21,395 bases of DNA, taken from positions 1 through 21,395 of IMG/VR virus record IMGVR_UViG_3300025695_000114. One strand, given 5' to 3'. The notes below the pieces were generated by a model. The model was not told the DNA's origin. It did no database searches and worked only from the letters and a program-made list of their open reading frames with translations. The stretch is from a virus. The translations under genes and the position numbers were made by a program. Of this stretch, positions 5,621-14,137 are shown piece after piece; within the stretch, counting starts at the first letter, position 1; each line of letters opens with the position of its first letter.

Positions 5621-5691
5621 CTTGGTTGCAGTTTGAGAAAGAGAAGAATAAATTAGAATCAGATAGGATTAAAAAAGCAAGTAGAAGATGA
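4904..5691 (+). CDS. Tail assembly chaperone, frameshifted long form (gpGT-like)
   Basis: A predicted -1 shift at TTT (5423-5425) joins residues 1-174 to a second frame read from 5425 to TGA 5689-5691, giving 262 residues. The 88-residue extension contains ERYGWYQSLYALAGGN and ALTWLQFEKEKNKLESDR. This is the G-W-Y ... LA-G-G ... LTWL-EKEK pattern I recognise from phage tail chaperones that follow gpG. The stop overlaps the next ATG by ATGA (5688-5691), just as real gene ends do elsewhere here. The two frames overlap for about 195 nt, so this stretch would code for two different C-termini. The alternative is an extra T in the homopolymer, in which case only the long form exists. Confidence 0.75.
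5418..5426 (+). other. T9 slippery run, -1 frameshift site
   Basis: Nine T residues include the ideal heptamer T TTT TTT (5419-5425) in the zero frame of the chaperone gene. P-site and A-site codons would both be TTT and re-pair perfectly after slipping back one base. Transcriptional slippage on the same run could also give mixed products. Confidence 0.75.
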
Positions 5692-6146
5692 GACAAGTAT
5701 ATAATGTGTTAGATGCCATTAAGGGTCATTTTGATAATGACCCAAATGTCAATCACGTTTCCTTTGGTGACTTTAGGAATGTAGACATTGATAAGACTAC
5801 AATATTCCCCGTATCCCACTTTTGGATGAATAAGGCATCTATGGAGGGCAGCACTATTCGTTTCACCATAGACCTTATGTGCTTGGATGTAGTTGACCAG
5901 ACTAAAGAGTATGAAAACTCATTCTATGGGGCTGACAACTTACAAGATGTCTTAAACACACAATTACAAGTTGTTAATGGGCTGATAGAGTCTGTTAGGG
6001 GCAATAGAGGTGCATTGGCGGAGCAACAGTATGTTTTGGTTAATAATCCAGAGGCAGAGATGTTGTATGAGGAGTTTGAGAATAAGTTAGCTGGGTGGGG
6101 AATATCTTTTGTTATAGATGTCCCTAATGATATAAGTAGCTGCTAA
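5688..6146 (+). CDS. Tail terminator or completion-like protein
   Basis: A 152-residue protein. It begins with a helix (VYNVLDAIKGHFDNDPNVN) followed by beta strands with FGDFRNVDIDKTTIFPVSHF, then TIRFTIDLMCLDVVD, a DNLQDVLNTQLQVVNGLIE helix and a strand near the C-terminus (GISFVIDVPND). This small alpha/beta layout recurs in Bacteroidota siphophages between chaperone and neck genes and resembles tail terminators such as lambda gpU, which cap the tail tube at the neck. The assignment comes from layout and position. The start overlaps the end of the frameshifted chaperone by ATGA, and the stop overlaps the next start by TAATG, so coupling on both sides is likely. Confidence 0.6.
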   Translation: MRQVYNVLDAIKGHFDNDPNVNHVSFGDFRNVDIDKTTIFPVSHFWMNKASMEGSTIRFTIDLMCLDVVDQTKEYENSFYGADNLQDVLNTQLQVVNGLIESVRGNRGALAEQQYVLVNNPEAEMLYEEFENKLAGWGISFVIDVPNDISSC

Positions 6147-6664
6147 TGGACTTTAAGGGTGTAAGCGCAATATTAAATAAGTATGGGGAGCAGATAACTG
6201 ACTCCATACAAGCCAAGCTGCGCCAAGATAAAACTTACGCATCTGGGAAGACCTACAACTCTGTTGACTACAAAGTAAAAAACAACAATGAACTTGAAAT
6301 ATATTATAGTGGCATTGTTAATGTTCTTGATGAGGGGTTGTCACCAAAACAATCCTATCCGTCAATAACATCCATAGTGAGGTGGATGGAGGCAAAGAAC
6401 ATCCAGCCAAGAAACTTAAAGACGGGTCGCTTTGTTAAAAAGACAAGGTCGTATATGCGGAGAACCGCTTTTGCCATTAGAAGTGCGATTGTTGAAAGGG
6501 GTACAATAAGGAGATTTGGTTATATAGGTACTGGAGTGATTGATTTTGCATTTAATGATAAGATTAAAGATAATATGATAAAAGAAGTTTCATCGGAAGT
6601 TTATGATGAAATAGATGAACAAATAACAAGAATATTTACTGGCTATGGCTTTACCATCGAATAA
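6146..6664 (+). CDS. HK97 gp10-like neck or tail-completion protein
   Basis: A 172-residue basic protein. Residues 1-55 include an N-terminal helix and SGKTYNSVDYKVKNNNELEI. The middle has a strand and a Gly-Leu-Ser turn (NVLDEGLSPKQSYPSITSIV), and the C-terminal half is helical and charged. Small basic proteins with SGxTxxSxxYK near the N-terminus next to a tail terminator resemble the gp10 family of neck proteins that help join head and tail. The match is by eye and modest. TAATG joins it to the previous gene, and its last 20 bp overlap the next gene, which starts at 6645 in another frame. Confidence 0.5.
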   Translation: MDFKGVSAILNKYGEQITDSIQAKLRQDKTYASGKTYNSVDYKVKNNNELEIYYSGIVNVLDEGLSPKQSYPSITSIVRWMEAKNIQPRNLKTGRFVKKTRSYMRRTAFAIRSAIVERGTIRRFGYIGTGVIDFAFNDKIKDNMIKEVSSEVYDEIDEQITRIFTGYGFTIE

Positions 6665-7745
6665 AATCTTTTTACGCTCTCCATATTGGATTAGCAAGAC
6701 AAGAACGAACCTCAACTATATATTAGTTGACTTATATGTCTGGAATGGGGACTTAACTTTAGACATCCCTACTTCACCGAGCATACAACTCCGCTCAACT
6801 GCATTTGATGGCTATGCCTCTATTGATATTGCAGAATTTGCAAGGGACTTGGTAGAGGTCACATTTAATGGCACACAAGACAGTAATGCGGTGTGGGTTA
6901 AATATCAGATAACTTGGGTTGATAACGATGAGACTACGGGTACAGATACTGCCGTTGAGTTAACGGGGTTAGACGGGTTTAGTTACTTTGAAGATGGTAT
7001 TAACTATCAGTATGCAAGTAATGTTCTTATGGGTCAAGACACAATTAGAACATCTCAAGACACAACTGTTAAAGTCCCAATATTACAAGATAAGTTAATC
7101 GGTTATGGATTGCAGACTTATTCTGCTGGGGTGTACACCCAATTCCATACGGTTACTGGGCTTACTCCTACGGAGGACACAGATAGTGTTATTCAGTATA
7201 TCAGTTCTTCTTATGGTGGCACATATGCCGACAGAATACAATTTAACTTCTCTTCTGGCTCCCCAGAGTATGTTTACATACAGTACGAGGATTGTACAAG
7301 ATATGGGGTTCAAGAGGTGTTCTTCGTCAATAGATATGGGGCAACTCAAGAGGTAAACACATTTGGTCGTTTTGATGTGTCTTTAAGCACAGAAGACGAT
7401 AAGTACAAGAGAAATTTACTTGTCAATGGTAATTATGATGCTACAAGGCATCAGAATACCATATTGAATAAGAATGGCAAGATTATGATGACCTTAAATA
7501 CTGGTTGGTATTTAGAAGAGGACAATGACATATTCATCGAAATGATGTTAAGTGAGCAGATATGGATTAGGGTAGATAGGTCTACTTTAGGGATTGGGTG
7601 GCTACCCAAGACATCATCATCATTTATTGTTCCAGTTAACTTGACTTCACAACAGATGCAAGTCAAAAACAAACTTAACGACAAAATGATTAATTATACA
7701 TTTGAATTTGAGGCTGCTGCTGACCGAATTAATACCGTAAGATAG
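6645..7745 (+). CDS. Structural protein, probable distal tail or baseplate component
   Basis: A 366-residue, strongly beta-rich protein with many aromatic and Thr/Ser residues. The opening IFLRSPYWISKTRTNLNYI and a later RYGVQEVFFVNRYGATQEV are typical of Bacteroidota siphophage baseplate proteins as I know them. The C-terminal part ends in strands (MINYTFEFEAA). There is no signal peptide or membrane segment. It sits between the neck-like gene (20-bp overlap) and the 761-residue tail protein, which it abuts exactly (TAG 7743-7745, ATG 7746). The order suggests a tail-tip role, perhaps a Dit-like hub, but homology to any defined protein is not proven here. Confidence 0.6.
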   Translation: MALPSNKIFLRSPYWISKTRTNLNYILVDLYVWNGDLTLDIPTSPSIQLRSTAFDGYASIDIAEFARDLVEVTFNGTQDSNAVWVKYQITWVDNDETTGTDTAVELTGLDGFSYFEDGINYQYASNVLMGQDTIRTSQDTTVKVPILQDKLIGYGLQTYSAGVYTQFHTVTGLTPTEDTDSVIQYISSSYGGTYADRIQFNFSSGSPEYVYIQYEDCTRYGVQEVFFVNRYGATQEVNTFGRFDVSLSTEDDKYKRNLLVNGNYDATRHQNTILNKNGKIMMTLNTGWYLEEDNDIFIEMMLSEQIWIRVDRSTLGIGWLPKTSSSFIVPVNLTSQQMQVKNKLNDKMINYTFEFEAAADRINTVR

Positions 7746-10031
7746 ATGATTCAAGTATCACTTTACATAAACAGTGCCATCCTTAATAGTGATGACACAA
7801 TCACAGACAACTGGATTAACGCTGATTTAGACCAAGATGTTAATATTGTCTTAAACGACTCTATTAAAGACGCTAAAGATGTGGGTAAAGTGATGACGGC
7901 TTACACAAACCAATTTAAACTACCAGCGTCAAAGAAGAATAACAGAATATTTAAGTATTTTCATAATCATAGTGTTTTAAACGGCTTCGATGCTCGTAGG
8001 AAGCACGAAGCCATTATTAAACTTAATGGATTTGATTACAAGAAGGGCTATATAAAGCTAAATAAGGTTGATTTAAAGGACAATTCCCCTTTAGCGTATA
8101 ACATTCAGTTTTTTGGCGAATTAGCATCCCTAAAAGACATTTTGGGGAATGCGGATTTAAAAGACCTAACTTCTTTAGCTAAATACAACCACGAGTACAA
8201 TATTGCTAATGTTAGAAGTGGATTTGAAGAAGGTTTGGCATTTAATTTTGCCACAGACCCCCCGACAATCACAGAAAGTGTTGATGGTGACATTAAGTAT
8301 CCTTTAATATCACACACAAGATTATTTGAATACGACAACCAAAAGTTCCATAGGCTTCTATCTGTTGAAGAGGCTGGTCAGCCAGTTTCCGCTGACGATA
8401 GACTTAAGTATTCAGACCTTAAGCCAGCAATTAGAGTTGCAAGGGTATTTGATGCGATTGAGGAGACATTCCCACAAATACAATTCGATAAGACTTGGAT
8501 AGAATCGGAAGAGGCTAAATTCGGCAGTCCTTTTGATGATTTGTTTATGTGGCTGCATAGAGACAAAGGCTATATTACATATGGTCAAGGAGACGAAAAC
8601 AATGACTTTTGGGCAAACTTAAAAGATGGGACTGGAGAGTACGAGTATTCTGCCCCCGTAAGCGGTGACGAATTAAGACCCATACAGACAACATCATCTC
8701 CATTAAACATAGTATCGTACAAGGGTGACTTTACTGTTGAAACCATTGGTACTGGAAACTGCCAAGTCGTTGTAACACTTCTTAAAAATGGATTCCCATA
8801 TGAAACACCATATATAGAGACTGGTAGCGGAACTATAACTGTCGAGTGGGAGATACCTATTTTAGTAAGCGGCACTTGGGAGATAATAACGCAAGTCTAT
8901 GCGGATAATAGTATAGGGGCTATAACGCCAACATTAAATATCACAAGAAAAGCTGGAGGCACAGAAGAACTGACTGTTTATGGTGGATATACGACAAGTC
9001 TTGTGAAAAACATCCTCGTTCCGTTATTAATGCCTAAAAAGAAAATAATTGATTTCTTATCAGACTTGTTTAAAATGTTCAACCTTGTTGCATATGAGGA
9101 CAGACAATTAGACGGGTCTTATAAAATATTCATCGAATCTTTAGATAGTTATTACAGAAACGGAATTTCATACGATATAACTCAATATATAGACATCTCT
9201 GATTCTAATGTAGAGAGGATTGCCCCGTATAGCTATGCGAAATTTGCCTTCCCAGAGCCAAAGACTTTTTTAGCTATTAATCAAAGACAGATTACTGGCG
9301 ATGATTTTGGTGATGTATCTTTTAGGGTTAGTGATTTTGACGAAGGCACTAATAGTTCGACTTCCTTGCTATTTGATGGTGGGGAGTATAGTGTAGAGCC
9401 GAAGTTTGAGAAGATGATGTACGAGCGTTTAATAAATGGGTCAAGCAGTCAGCAGACAAACATACAATTAGGCTTATATGTTAACGACAACAAGGAGAAT
9501 GTGCCAGAGCCAGTAGTTGGCGAGGCATTATTATTTTACACATTTAGTCAAAACACTTCTTCCGCTTCCGAATACATAGAGTGGAGTGATGGCAATAATA
9601 GTTTAAAATACAACAAGCCATCAAGTGTGAAGAAAGATAATTCACAAACGCTTCACTTTAATGAAGAGTTTGATGAATGGACTTTAGACACAAACCCTAA
9701 TTCACTATTCAATAATTTCTATAAGAATTATATTGCTGGTATATATTCTCCTTATGCAAGGAGGATTACTGTCACTTGCTACCTACCGCCTTTAATATTC
9801 TCAAAGGTTAAGTTGAATGACACCATAATTATTGACAGAATACCGTTCTTAATAGAGAAAATCAAGACCAACTTCAAGAATGGCAAGACTTCTCTTGACT
9901 TGTTACGGGTTACAGACATCGAGACCAAATATATTGTGCCGTCTGAAGGGCAGTTGAAGTTTAACACAGATGAGGTATTATGGCAAGATAGGGAAGAAGA
10001 TTGGGATGAAATAATTGATGCACCATTATGA
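7746..10031 (+). CDS. Large tail protein, baseplate or hub candidate
   Basis: A 761-residue protein. The first 150 residues contain DAKDVGKVMTAYTNQFKLPA, NGFDARRKHEAIIKLNG and YNIQFFGELASLKDILGNA, which I recognise as conserved in flavobacterial siphophage tail proteins. The centre is beta-rich with Ig-like character (TVETIGTGNCQVVVTLLKNG). Toward the C-terminus comes LIFSKVKLNDTIIIDRIPFL and an acidic end (WQDREEDWDEIIDAPL). No peptidase or lysozyme motif is seen. Its length and place before the tape measure gene suggest the tail tip, perhaps a Tal-like hub. The stop overlaps the start of the next 46-residue gene by ATGA (10028-10031). Function is inferred from position and family resemblance. 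Confidence 0.65.
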   Translation: MIQVSLYINSAILNSDDTITDNWINADLDQDVNIVLNDSIKDAKDVGKVMTAYTNQFKLPASKKNNRIFKYFHNHSVLNGFDARRKHEAIIKLNGFDYKKGYIKLNKVDLKDNSPLAYNIQFFGELASLKDILGNADLKDLTSLAKYNHEYNIANVRSGFEEGLAFNFATDPPTITESVDGDIKYPLISHTRLFEYDNQKFHRLLSVEEAGQPVSADDRLKYSDLKPAIRVARVFDAIEETFPQIQFDKTWIESEEAKFGSPFDDLFMWLHRDKGYITYGQGDENNDFWANLKDGTGEYEYSAPVSGDELRPIQTTSSPLNIVSYKGDFTVETIGTGNCQVVVTLLKNGFPYETPYIETGSGTITVEWEIPILVSGTWEIITQVYADNSIGAITPTLNITRKAGGTEELTVYGGYTTSLVKNILVPLLMPKKKIIDFLSDLFKMFNLVAYEDRQLDGSYKIFIESLDSYYRNGISYDITQYIDISDSNVERIAPYSYAKFAFPEPKTFLAINQRQITGDDFGDVSFRVSDFDEGTNSSTSLLFDGGEYSVEPKFEKMMYERLINGSSSQQTNIQLGLYVNDNKENVPEPVVGEALLFYTFSQNTSSASEYIEWSDGNNSLKYNKPSSVKKDNSQTLHFNEEFDEWTLDTNPNSLFNNFYKNYIAGIYSPYARRITVTCYLPPLIFSKVKLNDTIIIDRIPFLIEKIKTNFKNGKTSLDLLRVTDIETKYIVPSEGQLKFNTDEVLWQDREEDWDEIIDAPL

Positions 10032-10168
10032 TAAAGAATATACTTAAAATGCTGAACACTAACGATTGGTTAGTTGGCGATGAAGACATAAACATTGCAA
10101 AGGGGAAGTATGAAGCCCCTACACAATGGAGCGAGATTAAACAACACATTAAACGCAATAAAAACTAA
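10028..10168 (+). CDS. 46-residue protein between tail hub candidate and tape measure
   Basis: A short frame from ATG 10028 to TAA 10166-10168 encodes 46 residues with NDWLVGDEDINIAKGKYE and a basic C-terminus (EIKQHIKRNKN). It overlaps the previous stop by ATGA and ends 2 bp before the tape measure start, so packing strongly supports translation. The charged, partly helical make-up resembles small tail accessory proteins, but I know no family for it. Confidence 0.7.
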   Translation: MIKNILKMLNTNDWLVGDEDINIAKGKYEAPTQWSEIKQHIKRNKN

Positions 10169-10170
10169 TT

Positions 10171-12348
10171 ATGGCTTTGACTAATGAACAAAAGACATTA
10201 AGGCTAAAAGTAGAACTTGAAATAGCCCAAACTAATGCAAATGCTCAAAAACTTAAAGAAAGTTTAGGTAAGTTAGACTCTGGCTCAAATAAATATAAGG
10301 CTACCCTTGCGAAATTAAATCTTGAGGTACAGAAAAATATTAATGCGAATCAGCGGCTAAACCAAATGATGTTTAAGGTCAAGCAGACCCAAGAGACTCT
10401 TGATGTTAGCACCAAAGAAATGATAAATGGGAAAGACGGCAAAGGCGGTCTTTCTGGTGTTTCTGCTGCAAGTGGTAGTGCGTCTGCCGCAACTTTAGAG
10501 CTCGGTAGGGTTATTTCTGATGCACCATATGGTATTCGTGGGGTGGCAAATAACGTGTCACAGTTAGCATCAAACCTTGTTTATGCTTCAACAACAATCG
10601 ACGCTGCAACACAAAAAGCTATTGGCTTTAGTGGAGCGATGAAAGCAATGTGGGCATCTATAAAAGGGCCGCTTGGTATTTTGCTCGCTATTCAAGCGGC
10701 AGTTGCGGCATTAGATTACTTTTATGGTAGTACATCAAAAGCAAATGATGGGGCTTCTGAATTGGCTGATTCTGGAGTTACTGATATGACGGTAAAACTT
10801 GGCGTTCTTAAAAAAGCACTAAATGACACAAACCTTTCTTTAGATATTAAAAAAGAATTAGTTTCTGATGCTAATTCAGAAATAAAAGACTTAAACTTAA
10901 CATTAGATGAAAATGAACAATTAACCACAGCCTCTTCTGATGCTCTTGATGCTTATGTAGATAATCTAATGAAGGCTGCCCAAGCAGATGCTCTTGTTGA
11001 ACTAATGAAAGAGCAAGTAAAGGAGCAAATGAAGATAATGGCTTTAGGTGAAGATTCTTTAACTTGGTATGAATCACTTGGTGCGGTTGTGAGTAAGTTG
11101 GGTGGTGGTTTTGCTACGGCTCAATCCCAAGTGGCTCAAAACTTTAAATCTTCATTAGAAATATATAATAAATTCTATAAAACATTAACAGAAGGGGAAA
11201 ACCCAATCATAACGGGTCTTTTGGGAAAAGGCGGCAAGGATGGCAATGGAAAGAACAAAATAAAAAGGGAATTTAGGCAATTATTCCTTGACTTGGAAAA
11301 GGATATATTATCATTCCAAAAAAGAACAGAGCAAATAGACGAAAGGGGAGAGATAAAAAGACTTGAATTAAAGCATAAATATGAGCAAAAGGATTTAGAC
11401 TTAAAAAGGGATGCTTTCATTGAAAAGATGAATCAATCAAGAGCGCAGCAAGACGAATTGTTGGCTTTAGGCAAAATAAAATCTACTCAACACGGCAGAG
11501 CAATAGCAAAGATTGAGGAGTCTATTGCCGCTGCGAGTCTGGAACACGAAAGAGCGACTAATGAATTGTCTCTGGCTCAAATAGCTGAATATAATAATTT
11601 AAGGTATGATTTGATGATAGAGCAAAACTCAAGAGCAGCACAAGCTACTTTTGAGCGTGATGCTGCTGAAAACTCTTTAGAGCAAGAAAAGACCTTAAAT
11701 TCTTTAGAAAGAATAGACTTAAAAAGACAAGCCGAAGAAGATAGCTGGGCTAATGAGCAAAGAATATTTCAAGAAAGAATAGATGCGGCAGTTCGAAATA
11801 ATGAAGACATAAGCGTAATACAACAAGAGTCTGAAGCTGGTCTTGCTGAACATCAAGCAAATATGGTTGCTATTGATGAGTCTGCAATACAAGCAAGAAT
11901 TAACGCACTTGGTCATTATGGGGATGCTGCAAAAGGGCTATCAACTCTTCTTGGAGAACAGACGGAAATAGGAAAGATGTTTGCGATTGCTGCTGCAACA
12001 ATTGACACATATGCTGCTGCAAACAAAGTTCTTAATGACGAGACAATACCGAGTACGGCAGCAAGAGTTGCTGCTATGATTGCAGTAATATCTACTGGTA
12101 TTGCTAATGTTAGAAATATATCAAAGACAGAAGTGCCAACAAAAGGCGCTGGTGGCGGTGTCTCTCAAGCTGCTGGGGCAACAACCTTCAACCCAAACTT
12201 TAACATAGTGGGGGCGAGTGGTAGAAACCAATTAGCGGAAACAGTAGCTGGTCAAGTCGGTGAACCAACAAGAGCGTATGTTGTTTATGACGATATAGCG
12301 ACTGCTGGTGAGATAGAGGCAAATGCCATTCAAGCATCTGGAATATAA
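10171..12348 (+). CDS. Tail tape measure protein
   Basis: A 725-residue protein. Residues 1-80 form a charged coiled-coil start, followed by a Gly/Ser/Ala-rich linker (about 85-110) and LGRVISDAPYGIRGVANNVS, a motif common near the start of tape measures. A hydrophobic segment, GPLGILLAIQAAVAALDYFY (166-185), could insert into the host membrane. Long Glu/Lys/Gln-rich coiled coils follow (about 370-560), then an Ala-rich hydrophobic stretch (IAAATIDTYAAANK ... AAMIAVISTGIANV) and a Gly-rich C-terminus. This is the usual design of a tape measure, which sets tail length and is ejected with DNA. At about 0.15 nm per residue it predicts a tail near 110 nm. The gene lies after, not before, the tail-tip candidates. 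Confidence 0.85.
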   Translation: MALTNEQKTLRLKVELEIAQTNANAQKLKESLGKLDSGSNKYKATLAKLNLEVQKNINANQRLNQMMFKVKQTQETLDVSTKEMINGKDGKGGLSGVSAASGSASAATLELGRVISDAPYGIRGVANNVSQLASNLVYASTTIDAATQKAIGFSGAMKAMWASIKGPLGILLAIQAAVAALDYFYGSTSKANDGASELADSGVTDMTVKLGVLKKALNDTNLSLDIKKELVSDANSEIKDLNLTLDENEQLTTASSDALDAYVDNLMKAAQADALVELMKEQVKEQMKIMALGEDSLTWYESLGAVVSKLGGGFATAQSQVAQNFKSSLEIYNKFYKTLTEGENPIITGLLGKGGKDGNGKNKIKREFRQLFLDLEKDILSFQKRTEQIDERGEIKRLELKHKYEQKDLDLKRDAFIEKMNQSRAQQDELLALGKIKSTQHGRAIAKIEESIAAASLEHERATNELSLAQIAEYNNLRYDLMIEQNSRAAQATFERDAAENSLEQEKTLNSLERIDLKRQAEEDSWANEQRIFQERIDAAVRNNEDISVIQQESEAGLAEHQANMVAIDESAIQARINALGHYGDAAKGLSTLLGEQTEIGKMFAIAAATIDTYAAANKVLNDETIPSTAARVAAMIAVISTGIANVRNISKTEVPTKGAGGGVSQAAGATTFNPNFNIVGASGRNQLAETVAGQVGEPTRAYVVYDDIATAGEIEANAIQASGI

Positions 12349-12392
12349 AACAAAAACCAATAAATCAAGTGTTATAATATAATTCTTTCCTT

Positions 12393-13295
12393 ATGAGAAA
12401 TTTAGATGATTTAGAAACAATAGAGTTATTCATCGATGATGAAGACAATAGTGGGATAGAGGCAATCTCTTTGGTTGAATTTCCAGCCATAGAAGAGAAT
12501 TTTATTGCTCTGTCGGAGCATAAAATTGAATTAAAGACTATGGATGAGGAGAAACGCCTTGTTATTGGTCTTGCTCTTGTCCCAGATAAGAAGATTTACC
12601 GCAACAACGGTGGGTTTGAGTATAATATAACATTTAGTAAAGATACTGTCCGTAAAGCGTCTGAAAAGTACCTTAAATCACTTAAAATACATAATGCAAC
12701 CATTGAACACGAAATGGAAGTCGATGGGGTGTTTTTAACGGAGTCTTGGATTGTAGAAGACAATGCTAAAGACAAGACTGCCTTATATGGCTTGAATGCG
12801 GTTGAAGGTTCTTGGGCGGTTGCTATGCGAGTTGAGAATGATGAGGTTTGGGAAGATGTTAAGGCTGGTCGCTATTTAGGTTTCTCTATTGAGGGCATAT
12901 TCAATGAGAATAAAGGATGGGATGAGGCAGATTTATCTGCTATGAGCAAAATAAATCAATTATTAGACGAGTTAAAGTCCTATGAGGAGTTGGCTTCATA
13001 TAGTGACTATCCAGAGGCTGCTAAAAATAACGCCAAGAGAGCGTTGAAATGGGCAGATGAAAATGGCTGGGGAAGTTGTGGAACTGATGTCGGTAAGCAA
13101 AGAGCAAATCAATTGGCTAAAGGAGAGGCAATCACAAGAGATACTATTGCTCGTATGGCAAGTTTCAAGCGTCATCAACAACACAAAGATGTTGCCTATT
13201 CAGAAGGATGTGGTGGACTTATGTGGGATGCTTGGGGCGGAAGTGCTGGCGTTGAATGGGCTATCCGCAAATTAGAACAGATAGACAATGAGTAG
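12393..13295 (+). CDS. XkdF-like prohead protease with an extra C-terminal domain
   Basis: A 300-residue protein with two parts. Residues about 20-170 match the XkdF/S78-type prohead protease pattern: ISLVEFPAIEENF, IGLALVPDKKIYR, TIEHEMEVDGVFLTESWI (H106 a candidate catalytic His), GSWAVAMRVENDEVWEDVKA and RYLGFSIEGIF (S165 a candidate nucleophile). It would cleave scaffold and capsid parts during maturation. Residues about 203-298 form a separate domain, YPEAAKNNAKRALKWADENG ... CGTDVGKQRANQLAKGE ... GCGGLMWDAWGGSAGVEWA, that I recognise from other phage head proteins but whose function is unknown to me. A helical linker joins the parts. The gene lies upstream of the scaffold and major capsid genes, as expected. 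The next gene starts at 13288, inside its end. Confidence 0.8.
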   Translation: MRNLDDLETIELFIDDEDNSGIEAISLVEFPAIEENFIALSEHKIELKTMDEEKRLVIGLALVPDKKIYRNNGGFEYNITFSKDTVRKASEKYLKSLKIHNATIEHEMEVDGVFLTESWIVEDNAKDKTALYGLNAVEGSWAVAMRVENDEVWEDVKAGRYLGFSIEGIFNENKGWDEADLSAMSKINQLLDELKSYEELASYSDYPEAAKNNAKRALKWADENGWGSCGTDVGKQRANQLAKGEAITRDTIARMASFKRHQQHKDVAYSEGCGGLMWDAWGGSAGVEWAIRKLEQIDNE

Positions 13296-13932
13296 TAAAA
13301 CCAACACTTCATACCGAGTACACGTTCAAAGTGAAACAGAATCTCGTTTACCAGAATTAAACACCGAGCAAGGTGCAATGATGGTTACAGATGAAGCCCT
13401 TTATATGGGCTTCAATGATGAGAAGGTTATTGTTTACCCTCCGCAGACAGACGCTATGGGTCTTGGGTGGGCGAGATATGATGGCACAGAGTTTACTTCA
13501 TTAAACAAAAAGTCATTAGTTAACGGTGTTACAATCACCCTACCAAATAATGCTGGCAATGTAATTAACGAGCATATTCATTCTCCAAAGGCATTCTACA
13601 ACGGTGTGACACAGAAGATACAAGCAGTTAATGATGCTGATGTATATGTAATGACTGTTGTGTTTAAATATTCCTCTGCCAACGCTAATCAGACCTATTT
13701 GGAGTTAAAGTTAGAGGCACTTAACGGGACTCCTTACGACAGATTATCAGCGGACATTGTTTTCCCTAAAGGGAATGATGCCTCACATAATTATCACGGG
13801 GTATTTCAATATTATTCAGATAGTGCATTTGTTACAAGCGGTTCTGAATTACAGATTACTGCAATAGGCGGTACTGCAAAGATTTGGGATGTAATATATT
13901 TTATTCAGAGAACACAAAATCATTCATCATAA
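13288..13932 (+). CDS. Probable virion decoration or fibre protein
   Basis: A 214-residue protein. The N-terminus contains ESRLPELNTEQGAMMVTDEA and LYMGFNDEKVIVYPP, a segment seen in attachment stems of phage fibre or decoration proteins, where it would dock onto the particle. The C-terminal 120 residues are a beta-rich sandwich-like region (DVYVMTVVFKYSSANANQTY, SADIVFPKGNDASHNYHGVF, AKIWDVIYFIQR), reminiscent of C1q/TNF-like heads of virion fibres. Its place between protease and capsid genes suggests a head fibre or decoration protein. It starts within the end of the protease gene (8-bp overlap) and its TAA overlaps the next ATG by one base (TAATG). Fold assignment is by impression, not alignment. 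Confidence 0.55.
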   Translation: MSSKTNTSYRVHVQSETESRLPELNTEQGAMMVTDEALYMGFNDEKVIVYPPQTDAMGLGWARYDGTEFTSLNKKSLVNGVTITLPNNAGNVINEHIHSPKAFYNGVTQKIQAVNDADVYVMTVVFKYSSANANQTYLELKLEALNGTPYDRLSADIVFPKGNDASHNYHGVFQYYSDSAFVTSGSELQITAIGGTAKIWDVIYFIQRTQNHSS

Positions 13933-14084
13933 TGGCAAATAGAAAATATAAAGACCCTAAAGATGTCGGCTCTTATTCATCCCCAAAAGGAGGTAAGAGA
14001 GGGTGTCTGTGTAAGGATGGAAAGACCTACTCAAGCAAGTGTTGCAAGGGTGAGTTAATCAATCAAGGTATCGGAAAAATCTGA
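13932..14084 (+). CDS. Cys-rich microprotein
   Basis: A 50-residue basic protein starting at ATG 13932, chosen over the in-frame ATG at 13884 because 13932 gives the TAATG overlap with the previous stop that is common in this cluster. It contains CLCKDGKTYSSKCCKGELI with four Cys residues, and ends in NQGIGKI. The pattern CLCKDG-TYS-KCC-G-LI-QGIG is one I recognise from small proteins in Bacteroidota phages and prophages, of unknown function. Four closely spaced Cys residues could bind zinc or form disulfides. Position between a decoration candidate and the scaffold gene suggests a virion or assembly role, without further evidence. Confidence 0.75.
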   Translation: MANRKYKDPKDVGSYSSPKGGKRGCLCKDGKTYSSKCCKGELINQGIGKI

Positions 14085-14137
14085 AAATAAGACAAAAGGA
14101 TTTATAATTAGTATTAATATAAAATGTTTAATTTATT

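Noticed and set aside
13884-13931. Longer N-terminus for the Cys-rich microprotein
   Set aside because: The extra 16 residues lie inside the previous gene, while ATG 13932 gives the TAATG coupling used repeatedly in this cluster.
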